A stretch of 10,903 bases of DNA from Robiginitomaculum sp. GTDB lineage: Bacteria > Pseudomonadota > Alphaproteobacteria > Caulobacterales > Maricaulaceae. Made by a program: the position numbers and the translations under genes. Within the stretch, counting starts at the first letter, position 1. Every line of letters starts with the position of its first letter. This document shows, in pieces, positions 1 to 6,601 of the stretch. The DNA lies in NCBI GenBank assembly GCA_002733385.1, contig NVVO01000020.1, positions 5,213 through 16,115 on the forward strand. Reading direction: 5' to 3'. The notes below the pieces were generated by a model. That model was not told the DNA's origin. It saw only the letters and a program-made list of their open reading frames with translations, and searched no databases.

Positions 1-1094
1 TCGGGTACATCTTCGCGGGCTAACTCTGCCAAAGCTTTGGCACAGGCCAGTTTCATTTCCTCATTGACATTACGCGCCCTGACATCCAGTGCGCCCCTGA
101 AAATATAGGGAAAACCAAGCACATTATTGACCTGATTGGGATAATCGCTACGCCCCGTGGCGATGATTGCATCGTCGCGCACCGATCTGATCTCTTCGGG
201 TGTAATTTCAGGCGTCGGGTTGGCCATGACAAATATAATCGGGTTGGGTGCCATATCGGCGACCATTTCCTTGGTCAGAGCCCCCGGCGCAGACAGGCCC
301 AGAAACACATCCGCGCCTTTGATGGCCTGTTCTTTTGTCCGAATTTTCGTATCAACGGCATGAGGGGCTTTCCACTGATCAACACCGTCCCGACCTTGAT
401 AAATCACACCGCGCGAATCCAGTGCTATGGCGTTTTCGTCCTTAACCCCAAGGCTTTTGATCAAGGACAAAACCGATATGCCCGCCGCCCCTGCTCCGGA
501 CAAGACAACTTTGATGTCTTCAAATTTACGGCCCGTAAGCTGGCAGGCATTGATCAGGCCGGCGGTGGCGATAATTGCTGTGCCGTGCTGGTCATCATGA
601 AATACCGGAATGTCCAATTTATCGCGCAAAGTCTGCTCGATTATATAACATTCGGGCGAGCCTATGTCTTCGAGATTGATGCCGCCAAATGTGTTGCCGA
701 ACCGCTGGACACATTCAATAAAAGCCTGCGGTTCTTCCTCCTCAACTTCAATATCAAAGCTGTCAATATCGGCGAAGCGCTTGAACAAAACCGACTTGCC
801 TTCCATGACAGGTTTGGACGCCATAGCTCCGAGATTACCCATACCCAAAATAGCCGTGCCGTTGGATATCACCGCCACCATATTGCCCTTGGAGGTGTAA
901 TCATAAACCGCATCAGGGTTATCTGCGATGGCTTGCACCGGAATGGCCACACCCGGCGAATAGGCCAAGGATAAATCCCTTTGCGTGGCCATAGGTTTGG
1001 TTGGCTGCATGGCCAATTTGCCCGGCGTTGGTTTGGAATGGAAATCCAAAGCCTGTTGGTCAGTAATATATTTGCTTGAAGAATCCTGTGACAT
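1..1094 (-). CDS. maeB: NADP-dependent malic enzyme (MaeB type), C-terminus cut by window edge
   Basis: Oxidatively decarboxylates malate to pyruvate with NAD(P)H production in the cytosol. I translated the minus strand from the ATG at 1094 and the frame stays open for 364 codons to the window edge. Visible family motifs are LAYSPGVA (residues 43-50, Tyr45), GNLGAMASKPVMEGK (86-100, with the expected catalytic Lys100), LEDIGSPE (141-148, metal-binding acids), FHDDQHGTA (165-173), the nucleotide-binding GAGAAG (200-205 region), MANPTPEI (290-297) and GRSDYPNQVNNVLGFPYIFRG (314-334 region). The N-terminus is complete and preceded by GGGGACTATA as a ribosome site. Family members of this size class usually continue into a phosphotransacetylase-like domain, for about 750 residues in all. 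That part would lie beyond base 1 and is not seen. NADP rather than NAD preference is inferred from the MaeB resemblance only. It is divergent from glnB. Confidence 0.95.
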   Translation of the reverse strand, partial: MSQDSSSKYITDQQALDFHSKPTPGKLAMQPTKPMATQRDLSLAYSPGVAIPVQAIADNPDAVYDYTSKGNMVAVISNGTAILGMGNLGAMASKPVMEGKSVLFKRFADIDSFDIEVEEEEPQAFIECVQRFGNTFGGINLEDIGSPECYIIEQTLRDKLDIPVFHDDQHGTAIIATAGLINACQLTGRKFEDIKVVLSGAGAAGISVLSLIKSLGVKDENAIALDSRGVIYQGRDGVDQWKAPHAVDTKIRTKEQAIKGADVFLGLSAPGALTKEMVADMAPNPIIFVMANPTPEITPEEIRSVRDDAIIATGRSDYPNQVNNVLGFPYIFRGALDVRARNVNEEMKLACAKALAELAREDVP

Positions 1095-1342
1095 TATAGT
1101 CCCCGCTTGTGCTTTATTACATAGTTCCTAGCCCTATTATTATGGTTTGAACAGAGAAGAACGTATCTTTGTCATTAACATTTTCCCATGACCACGTGAT
1201 GAATTTTTGTGCATAACACCTATTTTGTGCATATAAATTCATCATATTTTAGATTTAGCCGCGAAGACATCGTCTCAATCCGGTTTTCCCTAGAAAAATA
1301 ATTTGTTTTCAATATTTTACGCGCCAAACATGTGAGAGAATC
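1095..1342. promoter_or_regulatory. Divergent maeB/glnB intergenic promoter region
   Basis: This 248-bp AT-rich gap must contain promoters for maeB (leftward) and for glnB-glnA (rightward). The clearest structure in it is the dyad at 1197-1244, listed separately. I looked for a sigma-54 type GG-N10-GC element with TGGCAC/TTGC character and found none that fits, and I could not choose a convincing sigma-70 pair. GAGAGA about 4 nt before the glnB ATG is a plausible ribosome site. Confidence 0.5.
1197..1244. promoter_or_regulatory. 48-bp imperfect dyad with two TTTTGTGCATA direct repeats, candidate operator
   Basis: The outer arms TGATGAATTT (1197-1206) and AAATTCATCA (1235-1244) are perfect 10-bp reverse complements. 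Inside, TGCA occurs at 1210-1213 and 1228-1231, placed symmetrically about the same centre (1220.5). The 11-mer TTTTGTGCATA is also directly repeated at 1205-1215 and 1223-1233 with an 18-bp period. TGCA half-sites resemble those of NtrC, but the half-site spacing here is 18 rather than the usual 13, so I do not assign a regulator. It sits about 100 bp upstream of glnB and about 100 bp upstream of maeB, so it could serve either. Confidence 0.5.
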
Positions 1343-1681
1343 ATGAAAAAAATTGAAGCCATTATCAAACCGTTCAAGCTCGACGAAGTTAAAGAAGCCC
1401 TGCAAGAGCTGGGCATCCAAGGCATGACCGTATTAGAGGCCAAAGGCTTTGGTCGCCAAAAAGGCCATACGGAGTTATATCGGGGCGCCGAATATGTGGT
1501 CGATTTTCTGCCAAAGATAAAAATCGAACTGGTTTTGCCGGATAATTTGCTGGAAAGCGCACTGGAAGCTATTCAATCGGCCGCAAAAACCGGAAAAATC
1601 GGGGACGGCAAGATTTTCGTCTCAAATGTCGAACAAGCAATTCGTATCCGCACCGGAGAAACCGGCGATACGGCATTATAG
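1343..1681 (+). CDS. glnB: Nitrogen regulatory protein PII (GlnB)
   Basis: A small trimeric signal protein that senses 2-oxoglutarate, ATP/ADP and, via uridylylation, glutamine. It passes the signal to targets such as the NtrB kinase and the GlnE adenylyltransferase. At 112 residues it has the full family length. The T-loop is intact, with GFGRQKGHTELYRGAEY at about 35-51 and Tyr51 the uridylylation site. The B-loop KTGKIGDGK lies at 82-90 and the C-terminal RIRTGE at 101-106. The N-terminus reads MKKIEAIIKPFK, and the Lys3 and adjacency to glnA favour GlnB over GlnK. No amtB is adjacent. The start is preceded by GAGAGA. The next gene, glnA, begins 61 bp downstream on the same strand, so an operon is likely. 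Confidence 0.97.
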   Translation: MKKIEAIIKPFKLDEVKEALQELGIQGMTVLEAKGFGRQKGHTELYRGAEYVVDFLPKIKIELVLPDNLLESALEAIQSAAKTGKIGDGKIFVSNVEQAIRIRTGETGDTAL

Positions 1682-1742
1682 ATTTGAATAGATAACCAAC
1701 ACACTCATTTGAAACCAACGCATTAATGTAAAAAGGGATGTT
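1682..1742 (+). repeat. glnB-glnA spacer with short imperfect direct repeat and glnA ribosome site
   Basis: ATTTGAA occurs at 1682-1688 and 1707-1713, each followed by AACCAAC (1694-1700 and 1713-1719), a decayed duplication inside the spacer. AAGGGA at 1733-1738, 4 nt before the ATG at 1743, is a good Shine-Dalgarno and fixes the glnA start. No terminator hairpin is visible, which agrees with read-through from glnB. Confidence 0.4.
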
Positions 1743-3146
1743 ATGTCAGAGAAAATATTGAAGAGAATTAAGGACGAGAAAATTGGCTTTGTTGATTTTC
1801 GTTTTACCGATGTGAAAGGCAAAATGCAGCATGTCACATTTGATGCCAGCATGGTCGACGAAGATTTGTTCGAAGATGGCACCATGTTTGACGGCTCGTC
1901 GATCTCTGGCTGGAAGTCCATTAACGAAAGCGACATGGTGTTGATGCCAGACCCGGACACCGCCGATATCGATCCCTTCTACCAGCAAGAAACCCTGACC
2001 ATGTTTTGCGATATTTTAGAGCCGGACACAGCCGAGCCCTATAACCGCGATCCGCGCGGCACCGCCAAACAAGCAGAGACCTATATTAAATCCGCTGGCA
2101 TTGGCGACACCGTATATTTCGGCCCCGAAGCCGAGTTTTTCGTATTTGACGACGTGCGCTGGAATACCGACCAGCAAAATACCGGCTTTCAACTAAATTC
2201 TGTCGAAGGCCCCTATAATTCCGGAACCCAGTACGCGGGCGGCAATATGGGCCATCGTCCTGGGCCAAAGGGCGGGTATTTCCCGGTTCCGCCGATCGAC
2301 CATGAGCAAGACATGCGCACCGAAATGCTGTCGGTAATGACCGAGCTAGGCCTGCAACCAGAGAAACATCACCACGAGGTCGCCCCGTCCCAACATGAGC
2401 TCGGCATGAAATACGCCACGCTCCTCACCATGGGTGACCGGATGCAACTTTATAAATATATCGTCCACAATGTTGCCCATGCTTACGGCAAAACCGCGAC
2501 ATTTATGCCCAAACCAATTCACAATGATAATGGCACTGGCATGCATGTGCATCAGTCGATCTGGAAAGACGGCAAGCCATTATTTGCCGGCGACGAATAT
2601 GCGGGCCTGTCGCAATCATGCTTGTACTATATTGGCGGCATTATCAAACATGCCAAGGCCATCAACGCCTTTGCTAACTCGACCACCAATTCCTACAAAC
2701 GTCTGGTGCCGGGTTATGAAGCCCCGGTGATGCTGGCCTATTCAGCCCGTAACCGCTCGGCGTCTGTGCGTATTCCGTGGTGCGCGTCACCAGCTGGTAA
2801 ACGCCTAGAAGTCCGCTTCCCTGACCCGGCGGGCAATCCGTATTTAACCTATACGGCTTTGCTGATGGCAGGCCTAGACGGCATCAAGAACAAAATCCAC
2901 CCCGGCGATCCCATGGACAAAGATCTGTACGACTTGCCGCCCCAAGAGGCCGCCAATATTCCGCAAGTTTGCGGGAGTTTACGCGAAGCTTTGGAAAACC
3001 TCGACGCAGACCGGGGGTTCCTCAAGGCCGGAAATGTGTTCGACGACGACCAAATCGACGCTTATATCGAGCTAAAAATGGAAGAAGTCCACCGCCTGGA
3101 CATGCACCCGCACCCGGTCGAATTTGATATGTATTATTCGAGTTAG
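1743..3146 (+). CDS. glnA: Glutamine synthetase type I
   Basis: Condenses glutamate and ammonia to glutamine at the cost of ATP and is the central ammonia-assimilation enzyme, a cytosolic dodecamer. The 467-residue length matches the GSI family. Landmarks are MFDGSSI (48-54, the neighbour-subunit Asp50/Ser53 loop), FGPEAEFFVFD (126-136, metal ligands Glu129 and Glu131), HHEVAPSQHE (210-219, Glu212 and Glu219), NDNGTGMHVHQS (261-272, His268), the PGYEAP flap (323-328, Glu326), NRSASVRIP (337-345) and RFPDPAGNPYL (358-368). LYDLPP at 395-400 carries Tyr396, the equivalent of the adenylylated Tyr397 of enterobacterial GlnA. The enzyme is therefore probably controlled by GlnE adenylylation downstream of PII, in keeping with its operon partner glnB. 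A strong hairpin follows the stop. Confidence 0.98.
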   Translation: MSEKILKRIKDEKIGFVDFRFTDVKGKMQHVTFDASMVDEDLFEDGTMFDGSSISGWKSINESDMVLMPDPDTADIDPFYQQETLTMFCDILEPDTAEPYNRDPRGTAKQAETYIKSAGIGDTVYFGPEAEFFVFDDVRWNTDQQNTGFQLNSVEGPYNSGTQYAGGNMGHRPGPKGGYFPVPPIDHEQDMRTEMLSVMTELGLQPEKHHHEVAPSQHELGMKYATLLTMGDRMQLYKYIVHNVAHAYGKTATFMPKPIHNDNGTGMHVHQSIWKDGKPLFAGDEYAGLSQSCLYYIGGIIKHAKAINAFANSTTNSYKRLVPGYEAPVMLAYSARNRSASVRIPWCASPAGKRLEVRFPDPAGNPYLTYTALLMAGLDGIKNKIHPGDPMDKDLYDLPPQEAANIPQVCGSLREALENLDADRGFLKAGNVFDDDQIDAYIELKMEEVHRLDMHPHPVEFDMYYSS

Positions 3147-3156
3147 GGGTAGATCC

Positions 3157-3191
3157 CTTTTCCCTCCCCCGCAAACGAGGAGAGGGGAAAG
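3157..3191. terminator. GC-rich hairpin between convergent glnA and folE, probable bidirectional terminator
   Basis: The stem runs from CTTTTCCCTC at 3157-3166 against GAGGGGAAAG at 3182-3191, continues with CCCCG against CGAGG around a CAAA loop (3172-3175), and has one bulge (3181), one C-A mismatch and one wobble. It begins 10 bp after the glnA stop and ends 10 bp before the folE stop on the other strand. No clear T-tract follows on either strand, so termination is inferred from position. The loop and flanking bases resemble the right arm of the element at 8334-8470. Confidence 0.6.
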
Positions 3192-3201
3192 AATGCCGCC
3201 A

Positions 3202-3753
3202 TCACCCGTTAACCAGATTGAAAAACTCTGCCCGTTGCGCCGGTTTGTGAAATTGGCCGTCCAGGGCGGAGGAGATCATTTTATGGGGGGTTTTTATGCC
3301 GCGCATGGTCATGCAAAGATGCTCGCCCTTGGCTAGAACCGCCACATCATCGGTTTTGAGAATAGCCCTCACCTCTTCTAAAATATCCGAGACCAATTGC
3401 TCTTGCAGGGTCAATTTATGGGCATGTTTATGGGCGATACGGGCGAATTTAGACAGGCCCAGGACTTTTTTGTCGGCAATATAGGCGATGGAGACATCAC
3501 ACCAGAACGGCAACATATGATGCTCGCACATGGCCCAAACACGGATACCAGTGACGCAGACCATTTGGTTGTTCTTGACGGCGCTAAATGTCGTATCAAG
3601 CTTGCCCGCATCATATTCGATAAATTCGCGCCAAAAATTAGCGATACGTCGCGGGGTTTCCTTGAGACCTTCCCGGTTCGGATCTTCCCCCAAGGCCAGA
3701 AGTAATTCACGCACCAAAGATTTGACTTTAGCATGGTCTATTTTTTTAGGCAT
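3202..3753 (-). CDS. folE: GTP cyclohydrolase I (FolE)
   Basis: Converts GTP to 7,8-dihydroneopterin triphosphate, the first step of tetrahydrofolate synthesis and also the entry to queuosine-type deazapurines. The 183 residues correspond to the catalytic core with a short N-terminal helix, whereas the Escherichia coli enzyme is about 222. Motifs seen are PNREGLKETPRRIA (25-38), CEHHMLPF (76-83, zinc ligands Cys76 and His79), KVLGLSKFARI (96-106), LQEQL (116-120) and GEHLCMTMRG (143-152, the third zinc ligand Cys147 and His145). The usual Y-x-P-x-G-K stretch reads YIADKK, and the usual Ser/Thr-rich segment after RG reads IKTPHKMISS, both unusual but outside the zinc site. GAAGGCGGA precedes the ATG. 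It starts only 2 nt after the DUF1499 gene stops, so translation is probably coupled. Confidence 0.95.
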   Translation of the reverse strand: MPKKIDHAKVKSLVRELLLALGEDPNREGLKETPRRIANFWREFIEYDAGKLDTTFSAVKNNQMVCVTGIRVWAMCEHHMLPFWCDVSIAYIADKKVLGLSKFARIAHKHAHKLTLQEQLVSDILEEVRAILKTDDVAVLAKGEHLCMTMRGIKTPHKMISSALDGQFHKPAQRAEFFNLVNG

Positions 3754-3755
3754 TT

Positions 3756-4193
3756 TTATTCCGCCTTCAAGGCGGTGCGCAATGCCGCCATTCGTTTTCT
3801 ATTGACCCCGCCGTCCGAATGCCCGACCCGAGAAGCGGAACGAATGTGAACATTTGCTCCGTCCTGACGAGCCTCAACATCATCGGTAAATTTAAATAGA
3901 TTTGAGCGAAATTCCGCCGAAAAATACCCGTCTTGTGAACTGGTAATCACACCGCCCATATTCTCAACCGCTTCTCGCACGTCCAAAAGCGAAACCCCGG
4001 TCAGCGGATCAACTTTATGTTTTGCATCCGTGTCGTCCTCGCTGGACACACAATTGGGTTTCGAAGAACAGGCCGCCAGACGTCCGTCCACCAATCCCGG
4101 TGCAGAACCTTTTTGTGATTTTTTTCCCAGTATAAAAAATGCCAGCATAACAACAACCACCAATCCGATAAATATATAAGCTGCGAGCTTCAT
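3756..4193 (-). CDS. DUF1499 family membrane-anchored protein
   Basis: Function unknown. The 145 residues start with a single hydrophobic segment (about 5-22, AYIFIGLVVVVMLAFFIL), which should act as an uncleaved anchor, and the rest is predicted outside the cytoplasm. DUF1499 hallmarks follow: APGLVDGRLA (31-40), CSSKPNCVSSE (42-52, two cysteines at 42 and 48 that could pair), FKFTDDVE (100-107) and the signature RSASRVGHSDGGVNRKR (118-134). The start is supported by AGGGAGA about 6 nt upstream. It lies between the patatin gene (79-bp gap) and folE (2-nt gap), on the same strand as both. Co-translation with folE does not by itself reveal a role, since DUF1499 genes occur in varied contexts. 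Confidence 0.88.
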   Translation of the reverse strand: MKLAAYIFIGLVVVVMLAFFILGKKSQKGSAPGLVDGRLAACSSKPNCVSSEDDTDAKHKVDPLTGVSLLDVREAVENMGGVITSSQDGYFSAEFRSNLFKFTDDVEARQDGANVHIRSASRVGHSDGGVNRKRMAALRTALKAE

Positions 4194-4236
4194 GAGTTTC
4201 TCCCTTTTTGACAGCTTACGCCAGCAAAAGCAAAAT

Positions 4237-4281
4237 CCCTAGAAGAAATTGCTCCCTAGAAAAAACTACCCCTAGAAGAAA
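4237..4281 (-). repeat. Tandem repeat of the patatin gene 3' end including its stop codon
   Basis: On the plus strand CCCTAGAA(G/A)AAA recurs at 4237, 4254 and 4270, with a period of 17 then 16 bp. On the minus strand this is the coding end GGTAGTTTCTTCTAG of the patatin gene, followed by two further degraded copies that each carry TTCTAG. The first copy contains the true TAG at 4274-4272. The repeat fills much of the gap before the DUF1499 gene. Confidence 0.75.
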
Positions 4282-6494
4282 CTACCAATGGAAAAATAAA
4301 GTGATGCATTGCCTTTGTCATTATAGCCAATGCCGACAAACACTGGCCCCAAGGGCGATTTCATGCCGGCGAAAATACTGCTGGCATAAATCGCTTGATC
4401 CAAAGCGATTTTATCAAAAGACTGATAGACATTGCCGGCTTCCAGAGAGCCGCCAACATATAGCGGAAAATCAAACAATGTGGCTTGCTGGTTGAGCCGG
4501 TAATAATAACTCGCCAATGCCACCACCGCATATTGCCCGGATAACTCGTCGCGGCTGAACCCGGACAGCGACAAAAATCCGCCCAAATTTGATGTGCCAA
4601 TCAAATTGGCATCAGGCCCGGTCGCGCCCGAAAACCGCGTACCCAGACCCAGTGTATGCTTCCCCACGGTAAAGGGCTTGTAAATATTCAGTACCGACTG
4701 GTTGAACTCTGTGTCGCCGCCTAAAAATGTATCATGTATCTGATATTCCGCCGTGATAAATCCGCCGCTGGTCGGAAACGACAGGCTATCCAATGTGTCT
4801 ATGGTCGCCCGCGCCAAAAGAAAGCTATCGTCGACTGTAAAAGCGTTAATCCCAAGCGTTTCATCAGTAAAACTAAGTTTAATCTTTGACTTGCTTATCC
4901 CGGCGCGAAGTTCGCCCCAACGACCAAATAACAAGCCGCCCTGCACAGAACCTCCCACACCCAATATTTTCAAGTCGCCGCGTCGTCTGTCAAGATCATC
5001 AAAAAAATCTGTTTTTTCCCGCTGTAAAGATAAAGACGGCTCAATAAAAAACCGCTGTTTGACACCAATGGGTTGATAAAATTCGGTGATACCTTCCAGG
5101 GTATCACCAATATTAACTTCCGTGCGCCACTCCCCGCCCCATTTATTAACCAAGGGTTTGGTATAGGAAACACCTAGGATAAATGAGGATGTATTTTCTA
5201 AATTGGAATCCAGCTGTACGCCAAATTTGAAATACCCGTCCGCGCTTTCTTTCACCTTGGCGTCAATTTCCAATACGGTTTTGTTGTCTATCTCGGCTAT
5301 TTTATATGTGATACGGTCATAAATACCATTGCCGTACAACCTGTCTATATCCTCGTTTAGCCAGACCGGGTCAAACCTGTCGCCTGTTTTGATTGAAATG
5401 CCCGCCCGCAAGATTTCGTCGGAAAGTTTTGAATTTTGGCGCACCCGAATTTCGTCTATGACCGGGCGTTTTTGCGGCGAAGCCAGTCTGGACTGCAAAT
5501 GGGCCTGCCAGTCTTCATTGTTCAGACGTAAGGGAGCAAGTTTGGATAATAAAGCCAGTGCCGCCGCCAAGCCCTTATCGGATAAGTCTTTGGCATGGTT
5601 GAAACTGGTCGCACTCACGCCTTTCAAATCCGGCTCAATCAGAATATCCTCCGGCTTTAAAGAATCGATTTGAACCTGGGTGTTTTCCCTGGTCAGAATA
5701 ATTTGTGTTTGGCGCAAGACTTCAATGAAATTACTAATCTCGGTGACGGGTTTGGGATCGGTACCAACATTGACGACGATGACAATATCCGCGCCCAGCG
5801 CGCGGGCTAAATCAACCGGGACATTATTCACCAACCCCCCGTCGATCAGATAAAGCCCGCCGCGCTCAACCGGCGGAATCAGGCCCGGTATGGCCATAGA
5901 AGCAAACACCGCCGAGGCCAAATCACCGTCTTTCATCACGGCGGGCTTACCTGTACTAAGATCCGTTGCCACAAGCCTAAACGGAATAGGCAAATCTTCA
6001 AATCTGCCGATGGATCTGGTTTCAGACAATAAGCTGGACAATTCTAAAAACAGGTTCTGCCCTTGAATAATCCCTTGTGGCAAAACAAGTTTCCCGTTTT
6101 TAAAGGTGATTTTATAGTCGGTCAGAAACCCAAACTCGTCGGCTTTGCGGCGAAATGTCGAACGACCACGCGAGGTTTTATCATTAAACAATTGGTGCCA
6201 ATCAAGCTCACCCGTAATTTTAAGCAGCTCGTCCGCACTATATCCAGACGCATAAAGCGCCCCAACTATTGCACCCATAGATGTACCGGAGATCACATCC
6301 ACCGGTATTTGGTTGTCTTCAAGGGCTTTGATCACCCCGACATGAGCCAACCCCTTGGCCCCACCGCCGCCCAGCACAAGGCCTATTTTTGGGCGGGGTT
6401 TTGTTTGGTCTTTTGCTTGGGATGTTTGAGCAAACACGGTCACGCCAACAAACAATAAAACCAGCAATAATATAGATAACAAAGCCCGGCGCAT
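4272..6494 (-). CDS. Patatin-like phospholipase with POTRA and outer-membrane beta-barrel (PlpD-like, type Vd)
   Basis: The 740-residue protein combines a lipase passenger with its own outer-membrane translocator. A signal peptide occupies about 1-22 (hydrophobic LLSILLLVLLFVGVTVFA). The patatin domain spans about 36-320, with GGGGAKG (42-48, oxyanion loop), GTSMG (70-74, nucleophile Ser72) and DGG (218-220, Asp218 of the Ser-Asp dyad). A POTRA-like segment lies at about 345-412. From about 418 the alternating aromatic and polar strands resemble the bacterial surface antigen barrel, and the protein ends in Phe740, the usual barrel-assembly C-terminal residue. Phospholipase A activity and surface exposure or release are inferred from the family; the passenger may stay attached. 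AAGGA (6505-6501) sits 6 nt before the ATG and fixes the start. It is divergent from trhP and upstream of DUF1499 and folE, but a 79-bp gap with repeats leaves operon membership open. Confidence 0.9.
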   Translation of the reverse strand: MRRALLSILLLVLLFVGVTVFAQTSQAKDQTKPRPKIGLVLGGGGAKGLAHVGVIKALEDNQIPVDVISGTSMGAIVGALYASGYSADELLKITGELDWHQLFNDKTSRGRSTFRRKADEFGFLTDYKITFKNGKLVLPQGIIQGQNLFLELSSLLSETRSIGRFEDLPIPFRLVATDLSTGKPAVMKDGDLASAVFASMAIPGLIPPVERGGLYLIDGGLVNNVPVDLARALGADIVIVVNVGTDPKPVTEISNFIEVLRQTQIILTRENTQVQIDSLKPEDILIEPDLKGVSATSFNHAKDLSDKGLAAALALLSKLAPLRLNNEDWQAHLQSRLASPQKRPVIDEIRVRQNSKLSDEILRAGISIKTGDRFDPVWLNEDIDRLYGNGIYDRITYKIAEIDNKTVLEIDAKVKESADGYFKFGVQLDSNLENTSSFILGVSYTKPLVNKWGGEWRTEVNIGDTLEGITEFYQPIGVKQRFFIEPSLSLQREKTDFFDDLDRRRGDLKILGVGGSVQGGLLFGRWGELRAGISKSKIKLSFTDETLGINAFTVDDSFLLARATIDTLDSLSFPTSGGFITAEYQIHDTFLGGDTEFNQSVLNIYKPFTVGKHTLGLGTRFSGATGPDANLIGTSNLGGFLSLSGFSRDELSGQYAVVALASYYYRLNQQATLFDFPLYVGGSLEAGNVYQSFDKIALDQAIYASSIFAGMKSPLGPVFVGIGYNDKGNASLYFSIGSFF

Positions 6495-6597
6495 AACGAA
6501 TCCTTAGTCAAATTTGCACTAGTGTAGAATCCGCAAGTTAATGCAATGTTGCAATTTAGTGTTGTTACAAGCAGGCAAATATGACAATAGCCGCACC
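6495..6597. promoter_or_regulatory. Divergent patatin/trhP intergenic region
   Basis: This 103-bp AT-rich region must carry promoters in both directions. The perfect 8-bp palindrome CACTAGTG lies at 6517-6524 and is followed by TAGAAT at 6525-6530, a reasonable -10 hexamer for the rightward gene, but the nearest candidate -35 (TTAGTC, 6504-6509) is only 15 bp away. I cannot settle promoters by eye. Confidence 0.3.
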
Positions 6598-6601
6598 ATG
6601 A
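6581..6601 (+). other. Possible 6-codon upstream ORF overlapping the trhP start
   Basis: ATG ACA ATA GCC GCA CCA TGA encodes MTIAAP. Its TGA overlaps the preferred trhP start as ATGA (6598-6601). A weak AGG (6573-6575) lies in front of it, while trhP itself has no clear Shine-Dalgarno. Such an arrangement would permit translational coupling, but it may be chance. Confidence 0.25.

Noticed and set aside
360..974. Long plus-strand open frame of 204 codons
   Set aside because: It is antisense to the malic enzyme, whose translation shows family motifs throughout; the plus-strand product has no recognisable features.
1205..1233. NtrC binding site with sigma-54 promoter for glnB
   Set aside because: TGCA half-sites are 18 bp apart instead of 13, and no GG-N10-GC element with the proper context was found downstream.
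6541..6597. N-terminal extension of TrhP from the ATG at 6541
   Set aside because: The 19 extra residues have no family counterpart and the motif ELLMPAGNL normally lies within a few residues of the start.
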